The notes: a model not told the origin generated them from the letters alone. DNA of 64,000 bases from Trichomonas vaginalis G3 (GCF_026262505.1 NC_067208.1:19539962-19603961); one strand, 5' to 3'. Shown: positions 30,359-39,854, counted from the first letter of the stretch. Made by a program: numbers and translations.

Positions 30359-31231
30359 ATGTTAGAAAAAAAGTTTGCTGACATTGACAAGAAATTTGAG
30401 AATGTTTTAAACAAGAACAAGAGGAAGTTAGAAAATGCTCAGATAAAGCCTATACATGACAAGTTCTTATTTGCTCAGAATGGTATAACAGGTCTAATCG
30501 CACCACCTGGGTCGGGCAAGACTTTCACTTATCTTAAAATGGCTGCACAACAACAAGAACTAGATGAGAAGAACCCATTCTATGAGTTAGTTGTCATTTG
30601 TAGTACTTCTGGTCAATTTGACCAAACCGTCAATTCGTTCAAAGATATTATAAAGAAGTCTAAGTTAGTATGTATAAAAGACTCTGAGTTGTTAGATTGG
30701 ATAAAGAAGTACCAAAGAAGAGTTTTGAAGTACAATGCTATAAATGAGTATGTCAATTCTAAGTTTAAAGACCCAAATGAGGAAATGCAGAGAATATTAG
30801 AGAAGAAACACTTCAGAAACAAACAGAAAGAGATAGAATACATTTCGAAGAAATTGCAATCTTACGATTGGAAGACATACCCTCACAGATGTCTTCTTAT
30901 CTTAGATGACTTTGCTTCTCATCCTTTGTTAAAGAATAGAGAACAAGACATGTGTCGAATTCTTAAGAAGCTCAGACACTTTAACATTTCAGTTGTCATT
31001 TGTGTACAGACAGCCAAGAGTTTAAGTAAGGATGTTAAAAGAATACTTACTGATATCATACTTTTCCCTGGATTGTCCGAAGACGATTTCATGGAACTTA
31101 TGAAAGAGTCCATGGCAGGTAAGTTTGACAGACATGAACTATGGGAGAAGTACAAAGTCATACAAGACCCTCATACTTCTTTCAGAATTCACATCTACGC
31201 GAACAAAGTTCAAATTGTAAAAAGTCAATAA
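30359..31231 (+). CDS. Polinton: genome-packaging ATPase (A32/FtsK-HerA type, 290 aa)
   Basis: Walker A 'LIAPPGSGKTFTYLKMA' and Walker B 'CLLILDDFASHPLLKNRE' with a following arginine/glutamine stretch 'ISVVICVQTAKSLSKDVKRI' define the FtsK-HerA packaging ATPase of Polintons and NCLDV relatives. It would drive genome entry into the capsid. I prefer the ATG at 30359 (MLEKKFADIDKK) because the open frame upstream to 30257 runs over the opposite-strand gene. All visible motifs are intact. Confidence 0.85.
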   Translation: MLEKKFADIDKKFENVLNKNKRKLENAQIKPIHDKFLFAQNGITGLIAPPGSGKTFTYLKMAAQQQELDEKNPFYELVVICSTSGQFDQTVNSFKDIIKKSKLVCIKDSELLDWIKKYQRRVLKYNAINEYVNSKFKDPNEEMQRILEKKHFRNKQKEIEYISKKLQSYDWKTYPHRCLLILDDFASHPLLKNREQDMCRILKKLRHFNISVVICVQTAKSLSKDVKRILTDIILFPGLSEDDFMELMKESMAGKFDRHELWEKYKVIQDPHTSFRIHIYANKVQIVKSQ

Positions 31232-31251
31232 AAATAAAGAGTTTTGTGCTG

Positions 31252-31321
31252 AATTCAATAAAAATATATTTTTAGGGTAGATGGGTATATCTAACCCGAT
31301 TTCTAACCTCATTTCTACCCC
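31252..31321. repeat. AGGGTAGA dispersed repeat, copy 3
   Basis: GAATTCAATAAAAATATATT then AGGGTAGATGGGTATATCTA and TTTCTAACCTC/TTTCTACCCC. It lies between two convergent gene ends. Confidence 0.85.
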
Positions 31322-31380
31322 ATATGTCCTTACTGAAAAAGTACGTGTTCCATATGTCATTTTACTCAGAATTTTACTCA

Positions 31381-31450
31381 GAATTCAATAAAAATATATT
31401 TTAGGGTAGAAGGGTATATCTACCCCGTTTTCTACCCTCATTTCTACCCC
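31381..31450. repeat. AGGGTAGA dispersed repeat, copy 4
   Basis: Same orientation as copy 3 and 129 bases further on, so the two are direct repeats in the convergent spacer. Confidence 0.85.
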
Positions 31451-31457
31451 AGTTATT

Positions 31458-32372
31458 TTATAAGCGTTTTACATGGTAAACATTGTGAATTCGTGAAATT
31501 CTAAACAATTTCGTAGCTTCTATTTCTTCTGTCAGTACATCGAATGTTTTAACGATACCGAAAGTCTCTTTATATTTCTTCTTGACGTCAGATAGAAGGA
31601 AATCGTCAGCAGTTGGATAGTTTTTGTTCAGAAATTCTAACATGTCCATTTTATTTTCTGCTGGCTTTTCTGCTTCTTTCTTTAAGTCAGCATAGTCGTT
31701 TCTCATTCTTTCTATCTCTTTGACGGAGTAGTTATATTTCCTCATTGCTGCTTTACATTTTGAACATTGTGGGTTCATTTTAGCATTGTACATTGAAATC
31801 TTACCTGCTAGTATGACTAAGGCGTCAATTGCTCTCTTTAACTCAAAAGTTGCGGGTTTTATCTGTTCATTCCATACTTTACCTCTTTTATCTTTATCTC
31901 TTATCTGCCATACACATTTTGCAACTAACGAAACAAAGTTGTCGTAGGTCTTAAACTCTTCAGATTTATATATGTCAGAGATGTTCTTATATACCATGTC
32001 GCAATCTTTGTCCATGACTTTGTGGTTGCAATGAAATCCAAGAAACTCATAGTTAACCTTACGTATGAACTTCTTTATTTCTACTGAGTCAGTTGCTTTG
32101 ACTTCTATTTCATCGAATTCTGGAATAGTAAGCTTTTGTTGTTGGATTTCAGGCAATTTGGGTAAATGGTCAATAATATCCTGCATTTCATAAAGATACT
32201 GTTCATTTGTTTCATCTTTCGCACTACAGTCTAAATTACTTGTTAAAAGTTCTTGCTTTATCTTCTGGATTTCTGTCTCAAAAGTATATGAAGAAGGAAT
32301 GAAGCTTTTCATCTCTACTAACATTGAAGTTGGGTTCATGACTAAAGAGTTTGGTGCTGTTGTTGCTAACAT
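31458..32372 (-). CDS. Polinton: unassigned protein (304 aa)
   Basis: Mostly helical protein starting MLATTAPNSLVMNPTSMLVE. Cysteine pairs near 'NPQCSKCKAAMRKYNYSV' could form a small zinc site. I do not recognise a family. The open frame upstream to 32444 is leader. Confidence 0.6.
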   Translation of the reverse strand: MLATTAPNSLVMNPTSMLVEMKSFIPSSYTFETEIQKIKQELLTSNLDCSAKDETNEQYLYEMQDIIDHLPKLPEIQQQKLTIPEFDEIEVKATDSVEIKKFIRKVNYEFLGFHCNHKVMDKDCDMVYKNISDIYKSEEFKTYDNFVSLVAKCVWQIRDKDKRGKVWNEQIKPATFELKRAIDALVILAGKISMYNAKMNPQCSKCKAAMRKYNYSVKEIERMRNDYADLKKEAEKPAENKMDMLEFLNKNYPTADDFLLSDVKKKYKETFGIVKTFDVLTEEIEATKLFRISRIHNVYHVKRL

Positions 32373-32440
32373 GTTCTTACAATAAAAATAAAAAAATATT
32401 TTTTTAAAAAAACCAACTTTATTTTTTATTTCGGGAAAAC

Positions 32441-32526
32441 TCATGACAAATTCAAGAGGGTAGAAAAGAGGTTAGAAAAGAGGTTATATCTAACCTTCTA
32501 CCCTAAATTATATTTTTGCTGAATTC
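32441..32526. repeat. AGGGTAGA dispersed repeat, copy 5 (inverted)
   Basis: TCATGACAAATTCAAGAGGG then TAGAAAAGAGGTTAGAAAAG and TTATATCTAACCTTCTACCC. It lies in the divergent spacer upstream of the 304-residue gene. Confidence 0.85.
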
Positions 32527-32600
32527 ATGAGTTTTGGTTGAAAGAATACGGTGGAGCCAAAAGTGGCTCGACCTCAAAACAAGCATTTTCTGTATAAAAT

Positions 32601-32685
32601 TCATGAAAATTCAAGAGGGTAGAAAAGAGGTTAGAAAAGAGGTTAGATATACCCATCTACCCTAAATTATATTTTTGCTGAATTC
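32601..32685. repeat. AGGGTAGA dispersed repeat, copy 6 (inverted)
   Basis: Direct partner of copy 5 in the same divergent spacer; ends CCCTAAATTATATTTTTGCT. Confidence 0.85.
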
Positions 32686-32737
32686 AGCAACAAAATTCAA
32701 ATTGTAAACGGTTTAATAGAAAAAGTGTTATTTTTTC

Positions 32738-32932
32738 ATGTCCGAAGACTCGAAGGTGCAACACTTCCAAAATACCGACGAACTCAGAAGAGCAGCATGG
32801 CAGTATGTTCTTGACAACTTCTTTGAGTTCTCCAGGAACACCTTGGAAAATGCTGAAGAACTCCGACACAGAGAATTTGGAGAAATTGCACTCCAATACT
32901 ACCTTGACAAACAAAGGGTAAACAAAGGGTAA
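32738..32932 (+). CDS. Polinton: small protein (64 aa)
   Basis: Helical, acidic 64-residue frame (MSEDSKVQHFQNTDELRRAA) followed by a short direct repeat AGGGTAAACAA. No family is recognised; it is the first of a run of small accessory genes. Confidence 0.5.
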   Translation: MSEDSKVQHFQNTDELRRAAWQYVLDNFFEFSRNTLENAEELRHREFGEIALQYYLDKQRVNKG

Positions 32933-32983
32933 ACAAAGGGTAAAATAAGACTAAAAACTTAACGTTTAAAAAGTGACATTTTT

Positions 32984-33184
32984 ATGAGCTCCGAGTCACC
33001 GAGAAAACTTGGTCAGATGTTAGCAGCTTACTTCCCTGAGGAGGATGGAAGCGTTACATACGTAAGGTTCAAAAACAACGAACCTGGAATTGCGTACCAA
33101 ATTCGCAATTACATGACCATGGAAGAGTACGAAAGGTTCCTACAAGAGAAACCAGCTCTAAACAACTCAGAAAAGAAAGAGTAA
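32984..33184 (+). CDS. Polinton: small protein (66 aa)
   Basis: 66 residues (MSSESPRKLGQMLAAYFPEE). The fold is not recognised. It lies directly after the previous small gene on the same strand. Confidence 0.5.
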   Translation: MSSESPRKLGQMLAAYFPEEDGSVTYVRFKNNEPGIAYQIRNYMTMEEYERFLQEKPALNNSEKKE

Positions 33185-33213
33185 AAAGTTTAACTCGTAA
33201 TTGTTTATTTTTT

Positions 33214-33792
33214 TTACTTGTATGGGCAAGCTGCAAGAATGAAGTCGACTATCTCAGCCTTTGTCTTGACCAGTTGGACTGCTCTTGCGAGTACGTCTGT
33301 TTTGCGGTCTCCAGCTGGTGTCTGACCTTCGTAATTGCGCATGTTCTTGAGAGCTCCAACTGTAAATGGTTGTAGGATGAAGAGTCTCTCAGACTGCTTG
33401 AGGTAGTCTTCACGGTCACGAACCGAATCTGTGGTACGAGTCGAATCGGTCGATTTGAGGGAAGAGACTGAAAGCCTGTCTTCTTCCATTGGGGTAGTAG
33501 CATACTCTTTGCGTAAGCGGTTCAGACCTTCCTCGAACTCTTGGTCTCTCTTGGATTGAGATTGGAATTGTGGGGCAGGGTTTTGCATAAACATCCAAGG
33601 GTTGGGGAAGTAAGGCATAGGCTGAGGAGGAGGGTAGTTCGGGAAGCCTTGTGGTAGGTAGTAACCTTGAGGTGGAAATTGGTAGTAATTTGGTGGAGGG
33701 ACTTGCTGGAACTGAGGTTGCTGAGGTGCAGGGGCTGGTGCTTTAGGTTCCTCTGGTTTGGGAATGGGCTCGGTTGGTGGTACGTCGGACAT
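33214..33792 (-). CDS. Polinton: proline-rich protein (192 aa)
   Basis: The N-terminal half is low-complexity P/Q/Y ('QFQQVPPPNYYQFPPQGYYL'); the C-terminal half is helical. The ATG at 33792 (MSDVPPTEPIPKPEE) is preferred, because the frame upstream reads through the 22-bp repeat array, giving an artefactual repeat peptide. Confidence 0.6.
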   Translation of the reverse strand: MSDVPPTEPIPKPEEPKAPAPAPQQPQFQQVPPPNYYQFPPQGYYLPQGFPNYPPPQPMPYFPNPWMFMQNPAPQFQSQSKRDQEFEEGLNRLRKEYATTPMEEDRLSVSSLKSTDSTRTTDSVRDREDYLKQSERLFILQPFTVGALKNMRNYEGQTPAGDRKTDVLARAVQLVKTKAEIVDFILAACPYK

Positions 33793-33809
33793 CTGTTTGT
33801 GGCTTAACC

Positions 33810-33919
33810 GTCGGAAGGAAAAACCTTTCCTGTCGGAAGGAAAAACCTTTCCTGTCGGAAGGAAAAACCTTTCCTGTCGGAAGGAAAAACCTTTCCTGTC
33901 GGAAGGAAAAACTTTTTCT
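33810..33919. repeat. 22-bp minisatellite, five copies
   Basis: GTCGGAAGGAAAAACCTTTC (then CT) is repeated five times head to tail at 33810, 33832, 33854, 33876 and 33898, the last diverging. Each unit contains the near-palindrome GGAAAAACCTTTCC. It lies between divergent genes starting at 33792 and 34043, with related GTCGGGAAAA blocks at about 33995-34045. Confidence 0.95.
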
Positions 33920-34042
33920 GAAGTTCGACCAAAAGTTCTCAATTTTCGAAAATTTGAATGGTTTACGGACGGACAACTGGAAGAGTCCTTCCTGTCGTCG
34001 GGAAAATTTTTTCCAGTTGTCGGGAAAATATTTTCCTGTCGG

Positions 34043-34432
34043 ATGGAAGGACTCGGAATACCAGAAGGATTTGACGAGGCAATTTACCTTATAGAGTTAA
34101 ATGAAGTTGTTAAGCAGTACTTGCGCAGGGTAATGAAGCCCAAGGTCAAGTTCACCACTATTTCTGGAAGGTCTACACTTCAGCTCGAGACTTCGACTGG
34201 AATTCCAATTCAAATACCAGACGGGACAGCCTACGATGGCATAAAGGACGCCAAAAGAGAAGCTCTTGTTAAGTTCCTAAACAAACGTCCTTGGATAAAA
34301 ATACCAAACAAGGAGAACCCCCTACCCCATATGAAATTGGCAATTCAGTCTCTCCTTCACTTCTCGGGTCAGCCGTTCTACATAACCTGTGAAGGCGACA
34401 TCCAACCAGTTCAGTCAACCTTAACGTTTTGA
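34043..34432 (+). CDS. Polinton: unassigned protein (129 aa)
   Basis: Starts MEGLGIPEGFDEAIYLIELN right after the palindromic spacer. It looks globular, with mixed alpha/beta composition. No family recognised. Confidence 0.55.
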   Translation: MEGLGIPEGFDEAIYLIELNEVVKQYLRRVMKPKVKFTTISGRSTLQLETSTGIPIQIPDGTAYDGIKDAKREALVKFLNKRPWIKIPNKENPLPHMKLAIQSLLHFSGQPFYITCEGDIQPVQSTLTF

Positions 34433-34459
34433 GTAAAAACATTTTTTTTCATTTTTTGA

Positions 34460-35044
34460 ATGAAGCAAGTTAAATTCGTCCCACACCAATCTCAATGGAC
34501 CGATGAAGAGTTTCAAGCTATGGTTGAAGGTGTTGAGAACGACATAGACGACGAACTTGAAGGAGCTCAAACCACAATTGCAACCAAAATTGCAGGAGTC
34601 AAGGAACAGATAGCTCCACTTAAAGCTACCAAAGCTACTCTTGACCTCATGGATAGTTACCGTTTAGATGTCAAGAGTGGAATAAGACAATTAAAATTAA
34701 AACTTCTAAACTACGAAGCTATACTCCAAAAGTTAGCAGAAATGAGAAGACTTTACCAGAGCTACTTACATGTAAGGGACTTACCTTCAAGCAGTCCGAC
34801 CAAAGATGAATTTTCTGACATTGTCCCAATTTTGTCCGAAAGTCAGCTCAGATGTTTTGAACTGCTCCCAACATATCCAGAATATGAACGTTTGCCTGAA
34901 CTCTTCCGCAATCTCAAAAAACGTTTTTTGGTTCTCATGTTCCAAACTTTTATCGGAAGAGACAACAAACGTTCAGAAGAAGAACAAGATATTATTTTAA
35001 ACTTGTTGTATGACTTAACCGTCATAACAAGCTTTTTGAAGTAA
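34460..35044 (+). CDS. Polinton: helical protein (194 aa)
   Basis: Strongly helical, with heptad-like stretches ('QLKLKLLNYEAILQKLAEMR'). No family recognised. It is in the same operon-like run of plus-strand genes. Confidence 0.55.
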   Translation: MKQVKFVPHQSQWTDEEFQAMVEGVENDIDDELEGAQTTIATKIAGVKEQIAPLKATKATLDLMDSYRLDVKSGIRQLKLKLLNYEAILQKLAEMRRLYQSYLHVRDLPSSSPTKDEFSDIVPILSESQLRCFELLPTYPEYERLPELFRNLKKRFLVLMFQTFIGRDNKRSEEEQDIILNLLYDLTVITSFLK

Positions 35045-35076
35045 AACCGTCATTCTCAAACCACTTCATTTTTTCG

Positions 35077-35544
35077 ATGTCCGAACAAGCACCGAAGCCA
35101 AACTCAATGGAAGATGTCCTTTCAATGTTGCCAGACAAGCGCCCAGTTCAAATTCAAATTTTGAATTTGAAAGCTCATCTGACAAACACCGTTAAGACTC
35201 TCCAAAGTAGTCTTATGGAAGAGATGAAGGGACTTAAAGGTGAGTTCCTCATGAACCAAGCTTCCAATGAGAAATGCCTGAATGATTTGACGGAAACCTT
35301 GCGCATTTACGCGAGAGAGAACCGAGACCTTGCCAGACTCATCTACCGTTTCTTCGAAGAGATAGACGCCATCTGGAAGGTACTCGGAAAGGACAGAACC
35401 TCCAACACCGTAATTCGTGAGTACCAAATTGAAGAAGGAATTTCGAGGAAGAAGAGGAAGAAAGAAGACACGAAGAAGAAGGGAAGAAGAGGAAGAAGAG
35501 AAACACGAAGAAGAGGAAGTTTGGGCAACCCTTGTTGCCGATGA
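35077..35544 (+). CDS. Polinton: coiled-coil protein (up to 155 aa)
   Basis: Helical N-terminal 110 residues ('LKAHLTNTVKTLQSSLMEEM') with a lysine/arginine-rich end of doubtful reality. Family unknown. Confidence 0.45.
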   Translation: MSEQAPKPNSMEDVLSMLPDKRPVQIQILNLKAHLTNTVKTLQSSLMEEMKGLKGEFLMNQASNEKCLNDLTETLRIYARENRDLARLIYRFFEEIDAIWKVLGKDRTSNTVIREYQIEEGISRKKRKKEDTKKKGRRGRRETRRRGSLGNPCCR

Positions 35545-35781
35545 CGCTTACGAAATTTCCCAACCCTACCCATACCAAATCCGCAACAAGGAGACAGGCA
35601 AGGTTCTTACCCCAGTCCTCAACAACTTGGGACACTTGACCTTACCCTTCGAAATCGGGTACAATTTCCATGGGAAGGCTTGTCGGTATGCAATGGGTTC
35701 CAAATCCAAACAAGAAGACGAAGGTCAGACACATTGACGGTGACAAGCTCAACAACCGTAAGGAGAACCTCGAGTGGTTCT
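35500..35781 (+). pseudogene. Polinton: NUMOD4/HNH-like endonuclease remains
   Basis: Segments resembling the NUMOD4 'QIRNKETGKVL' block and the HNH 'HIDGDKLNNRKENLEW' block occur in order. It is the same endonuclease type as the gene at 38465-39049. It is broken. Confidence 0.5.
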
Positions 35782-35832
35782 AAGAGTAAAAAAATTTTAT
35801 TTTAGGGGGAAACCCCAAGTAAATTTAGGTGT

Positions 35833-36126
35833 TTATTTGGATAAGTATGTGAAATTAAGGTCAATTTGCAAAATTAGTTCCCGACCTTTGAATTGGACTC
35901 TTTCGTTCTCCCAGTTGCGTAGGAGGTCGTCCCAGAGGAGTTGGTAGATTTGCCAATCCAAGGACGATTTGTCCTCCCAGGCATTGAGGATGTACTGCTC
36001 GTAGAGTCTCATGACCTCTCCTTGCACCAGACACCCTCTCCCTTGGAACGTAAGGCTTCTTCGAAGTGCTCGAATGCGATTGGCTGCGTGACCATCCGAA
36101 ATGACACTTTTTGTCCGTTTGGTCAA
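35833..36126 (-). CDS. Polinton: unassigned small protein (97 aa)
   Basis: Basic helical 97-residue frame ('RIRALRRSLTFQGRGCLVQG'), divergent from a plus-strand frame starting at 36126. No family recognised. Confidence 0.4.
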   Translation of the reverse strand: MTKRTKSVISDGHAANRIRALRRSLTFQGRGCLVQGEVMRLYEQYILNAWEDKSSLDWQIYQLLWDDLLRNWENERVQFKGRELILQIDLNFTYLSK

Positions 36127-36380
36127 TGTTTGTGTCTCGTGCCATAGTCGACGAAAATACAGACAAACAGGTTATATATGAGTTTGAGACCAAGAATGGT
36201 GTAACTCGACCTGTCCGATTCAAAGACTCCGAGGGCGACCATGAAATTAAACGGAAATTAGCTAGGAAGGAATATAAAAATTTTTTATTTCATGCAATGT
36301 TTTATTTCTGTGCCGTCTTCAAGTATACCCCAGTACTTACGCTTGGAGAGAACATGAACTTCGGAAAATACCTTGTCTAG
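36126..36380 (+). CDS. Polinton: small frame overlapping the polymerase 3' end
   Basis: 84-residue frame (FVSRAIVDENTDKQVIYEFE) that overlaps the opposite-strand polymerase gene by about 95 bases. Only the first half looks protein-like, so it is weak. Confidence 0.3.
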   Translation: MFVSRAIVDENTDKQVIYEFETKNGVTRPVRFKDSEGDHEIKRKLARKEYKNFLFHAMFYFCAVFKYTPVLTLGENMNFGKYLV

Positions 36381-38438
36381 CTTAAAACAGCCCATCTTTT
36401 CACCGACTAAACCCATTTCAATGAGTTTGTTATAGCCTTCTTCGTTCGTCATGAGTGCATCGATGTTCTCATAGTAAACCACAACTTTCGATTTGACTTC
36501 GGAGAAGAATTTGTTGTAGTTGTCAAGGACTGCTTTTGCGAACTGAGGGTAAGACCAATGTTCGACAATAGGTTTTAATGTGGTTACTAAGCCACTTTGA
36601 CCTTGAGTGAATTCGTATTTCAAAACAAAAGGAGAAAACCTTTCAACAAAGTTGTCGACCTTCTCATAATGTTTACTCTTCATCTCTTGAGGTTTTTTAA
36701 TGGAATACCCCCATGTCGAATTCATAAGCAATTTTAATGTCATTGCAAGTTTGGGGTTTGAAGCTTTCCTAATATCATACAGTTGTTGTATGACTTTTCC
36801 AACTGTATAGTTCCTTCCTGGGAACTCACCATCTTCGTTTGGAATTCCAGTCGGGATATATTGGACGAACCTCATGTACGCAGCGTTAAGGTCGACATAG
36901 TATATTTTTTCGTATGAGTCGAACTTGTCGCAACCAATTGGTCCAGTTTGTGGAAATTCAAGTGAGTCTCTTATCTTCTGAGAAACTTCTCCTGTTATCT
37001 CATAAACATCGTCGAAGCAACCTGTTTCATATAAAACCTTCTGACCTAACTCAGATGCTCTCCAATACAATTTGACGTCAATTGGATGTCTCAATGGAAG
37101 TTTATTTATAGCATCTTGAAGTTCTTGCAACCTCATTGGAAGTTCTTCTGGTTCAGGTTGGTATCCGAACAATCCAACTCCTTGTGGAATTGTGTACTTC
37201 TTTTGTGCTAGAACTTTGTCTGGAACAACTTTTGGTCTTGCTAACAATAAAAAGTTTGTTTCGTCTTTTGGTACAAAAGTTTCTGTCAGCTTGTCATCTG
37301 GAATTGGTTCCAACAAACCTTTCTCGAAAAGAATGTTTACAGCTCTGACAATGTTGCACTTGCCTTTTCCGAACAATGGGTTTGTAAGACTTTCGTTCAA
37401 CATGAAGTGGTTGTGGACAATTGCAATCTTCAACCATGGTAAGTCTTTGTCAACAACATAGTCGTCATGTGAAGAACCTTTAGCTGTAGGTATGTTGACT
37501 CGGATATTGACATTTGCCAACGGTGCAATTTTTGCCAATTGACCTCTGAGAATGTACCTTGTCTTCACACATGACTCAAGATACTTCATCTTCTCTTCTG
37601 TAACAAGACCAGAGTTCCTGAGACATGTAAGAATACAAGGTTCATTGACAATTGTTTCAATTGAATTGTAAATTCCATACCTTGTCAAGTCAATGTCAGA
37701 CTTATTTATGAACGGGAAGTATCCAGCATGTTGTCTGACTGCTTGAGGGTTAGGTTGGTACCATTCGAACTTGACACTTGCAATTCCTTCAATTGCATTC
37801 AAAATGTCTGAGTCGGAGTCAACCATTTGTTCTCTCTTTGTAGTCTTGAAAGCGTCAAGAAGCATTGCAGCTGTTGTGACATTGCCATGTGCATAGTAAA
37901 TGTGACCATCCAAATCTGTTATGGTCAATCTGAGATTGTATCCTTTCTTATTTCCGTCTTGAATTGCAGCAAGTACTCCCATGAAGCCTTCTTTGTTCTT
38001 TCCATCGTCAAAGTTTACTGTAAAGGTTTGACCAGATGTAATTTTACTTCTAACTTCACGATACTTCTCATATGCATATCTTGTTCTTTCCATGGGAGCA
38101 TGTGCGTCTTCACCTTTTCCTTTTTTCCTTCTCAAAGGATGCAATTGTTCGTCATGTTTCCAGTAGAATCTGGCAAAGCCGTCGTGTCCTTCAACTTGAG
38201 GTTCACTAACATTGAAAGGCAAGTTCATAAGACGTTCTTCTTCTAACCTCTCTAGTCTGTTTGGATAATTGGCGCGCGCTGTTTCCAAGTCCATCTCGTA
38301 GCGAAGACCAGACAATTTGTCATAGACTTTTATGGGTCTTCCCTTCCTATATTTAAAATTCTTTGAAACTCTCCAACCATATCTTTGCAACTCTGCTTTT
38401 ATTCTAGCAGATTTTCTATCCATTCTATATGGGGGCAT
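36285..38438 (-). CDS. Polinton: protein-primed DNA polymerase B (717 aa open)
   Basis: B-family palm motifs appear in order: motif A 'YYVDLNAAYMRFVQYIPTGI' (DLNAAYM), motif B 'KLLMNSTWGYSIKKP' and motif C-like 'VVYYENIDALMTNEE'. Before them is a long N-terminal region without an easily seen exonuclease signature. This is the pPolB that replicates Polintons by protein priming; the open gene here is shorter than typical full-length pPolB. It is divergent from nothing on its 5' side; the HNH gene follows upstream on the same strand, only 27 bases away. Confidence 0.85.
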   Translation of the reverse strand: MPPYRMDRKSARIKAELQRYGWRVSKNFKYRKGRPIKVYDKLSGLRYEMDLETARANYPNRLERLEEERLMNLPFNVSEPQVEGHDGFARFYWKHDEQLHPLRRKKGKGEDAHAPMERTRYAYEKYREVRSKITSGQTFTVNFDDGKNKEGFMGVLAAIQDGNKKGYNLRLTITDLDGHIYYAHGNVTTAAMLLDAFKTTKREQMVDSDSDILNAIEGIASVKFEWYQPNPQAVRQHAGYFPFINKSDIDLTRYGIYNSIETIVNEPCILTCLRNSGLVTEEKMKYLESCVKTRYILRGQLAKIAPLANVNIRVNIPTAKGSSHDDYVVDKDLPWLKIAIVHNHFMLNESLTNPLFGKGKCNIVRAVNILFEKGLLEPIPDDKLTETFVPKDETNFLLLARPKVVPDKVLAQKKYTIPQGVGLFGYQPEPEELPMRLQELQDAINKLPLRHPIDVKLYWRASELGQKVLYETGCFDDVYEITGEVSQKIRDSLEFPQTGPIGCDKFDSYEKIYYVDLNAAYMRFVQYIPTGIPNEDGEFPGRNYTVGKVIQQLYDIRKASNPKLAMTLKLLMNSTWGYSIKKPQEMKSKHYEKVDNFVERFSPFVLKYEFTQGQSGLVTTLKPIVEHWSYPQFAKAVLDNYNKFFSEVKSKVVVYYENIDALMTNEEGYNKLIEMGLVGEKMGCFKLDKVFSEVHVLSKRKYWGILEDGTEIKHCMK

Positions 38439-38464
38439 TTTTATAAAAATAAAAATATACTGTT

Positions 38465-39049
38465 TTAAAATGGTATGCCATATAGCTTCTTGAATTTGTT
38501 AAGAAATATTTTAACGTTTTTTCCATCTGTATCTCTAGTGTTTACATGAGCATAGCCATCCTTAGTAAAATATACTTGTAATTTTCTATAGTTTACGCCG
38601 GTATAAAAGTAGAAAGAGTCCTGTTCTTCGCTATAGTAGTAAAACTCAAACGTATGCTCGCCATAGTCTGTAATTTCAATTGCTTCATCTTCTAGTTCGT
38701 CGACAAATTCGAATACTATATCTCCAAATTTGCCTATGTTCTTACTGTTTTCAGAACAAGTGACCCAGCGTAAGTTTTCAAGTCTATTGTCGTTTCTTAT
38801 ACGGTTTATGTGGTCTACAAGAGGTAAATTGTTAGGGTTCGGTATAAAATGAGTTGCAATGACAATATGTTTAAAATATTTTTTTCCACTCATACTCATC
38901 ATAGCATATCCGTTATTTCGCTCACATTCGCTTAAAACTCTTTTTGTCTTTTTGTTTCTGACTTCAAATGACTCACAACAGTGAATTTCATATTTCTCAT
39001 CTAACAAACAAGTTTCCCAACGGTCTGTTCCAACAAACTCAGCGTACAT
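38465..39049 (-). CDS. Polinton: HNH homing-type endonuclease (194 aa)
   Basis: The NUMOD4-like N-terminal block ('FEVRNKKTKRVLSECERNNG' then 'GKKYFKHIVIATHFIP') leads to an HNH core 'PLVDHINRIRNDNRLENLRW' with the H, N and N residues in place. This type of endonuclease is common in introns, phages and giant-virus genomes, where it nicks or cuts DNA to spread its own gene. It lies immediately upstream of the polymerase on the same strand. The C-terminal 90 residues are unassigned. Confidence 0.8.
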   Translation of the reverse strand: MYAEFVGTDRWETCLLDEKYEIHCCESFEVRNKKTKRVLSECERNNGYAMMSMSGKKYFKHIVIATHFIPNPNNLPLVDHINRIRNDNRLENLRWVTCSENSKNIGKFGDIVFEFVDELEDEAIEITDYGEHTFEFYYYSEEQDSFYFYTGVNYRKLQVYFTKDGYAHVNTRDTDGKNVKIFLNKFKKLYGIPF

Positions 39050-39079
39050 TTCTATAAAAATAAAAAAATATTTTTTTCT

Positions 39080-39663
39080 TTACTTTACATAACCGCCTGC
39101 TGCCATAAGTCTTTGACGCCAACCCATACCAGCTAATGAAGGTTGACTTGGTTTAGTTTGGAAACTAACCTTTGGTTTTGGTTTATCTTCAGTTTTTGGC
39201 TCACCTTCTTCTATCGGTTTTTCGTCACTTTTTGGTTCACCTGACTTTACTTCACTTGCAGGTATGGTTGTGTCGTCAACATCTTCATAAATATCAATAT
39301 GCCATTTGTTTTTTGTTTTCCTTTCAACTTTTTGTGTTTGTTGTAAGTTTAGAATATTTTGACTCTAAGTCAATGAGATGTTCTATAATGAACTGTTGGT
39401 CAGTGAAGAATACCTTCCCATCTGTTGTCTCGAAAGCTCCTTCAGACTTCAATATTTTATTTGTGAGAGTCTGTTTCTTTTTTGAGATACTAGCCGTTCC
39501 ATTTCTATGAAAAGTGACTTTATAGTTAGGGTTTGTATTTCCAGACCTGGCACTTTCTATTATTGAATTTTTCTCTATCTGTAAGTTCTTTGACAGGTTT
39601 TGACAATGGTTCTGAACTTTTTGTTTGTGGTGTCAAATCTACCGTTTCAACTTCTTCGGTCAT
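39080..39663 (-). pseudogene. Polinton: unassigned protein with K/E/P-rich middle, broken
   Basis: The C-terminal end is acidic and proline-rich, then has 'SLAGMGWRQRLMAAGGYVK'. The start (MTEEVETVDLTPQTK) overlaps the end of the next small gene. Family unknown. Confidence 0.45.
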
Positions 39664-39836
39664 TTCATCTCAGTAAAAATTTTAGTTTGTTTTGTTTTCA
39701 ACTGGTTGTTTAGGTTTTTAAGTCGGTCTAAAACTTCCTGAGGTATAGGAAGAACTTGACAAACACGTGGTTGTGTAACTGCTGGAAGTCGACAAATCCA
39801 TCTTGAACCCATTTGTCTCAATGCTGTATTGTTCAT
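39660..39836 (-). CDS. Polinton: small protein (58 aa)
   Basis: 58-residue frame beginning MNNTALRQMGSRWICRLPAV and ending TKIFTEMK. Its stop overlaps the start of the next gene (ATGA-type overlap), which supports it as a real small gene. Function unknown. Confidence 0.55.
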   Translation of the reverse strand: MNNTALRQMGSRWICRLPAVTQPRVCQVLPIPQEVLDRLKNLNNQLKTKQTKIFTEMK

Positions 39837-39854
39837 TTCATCTCAGTAAAAAAT

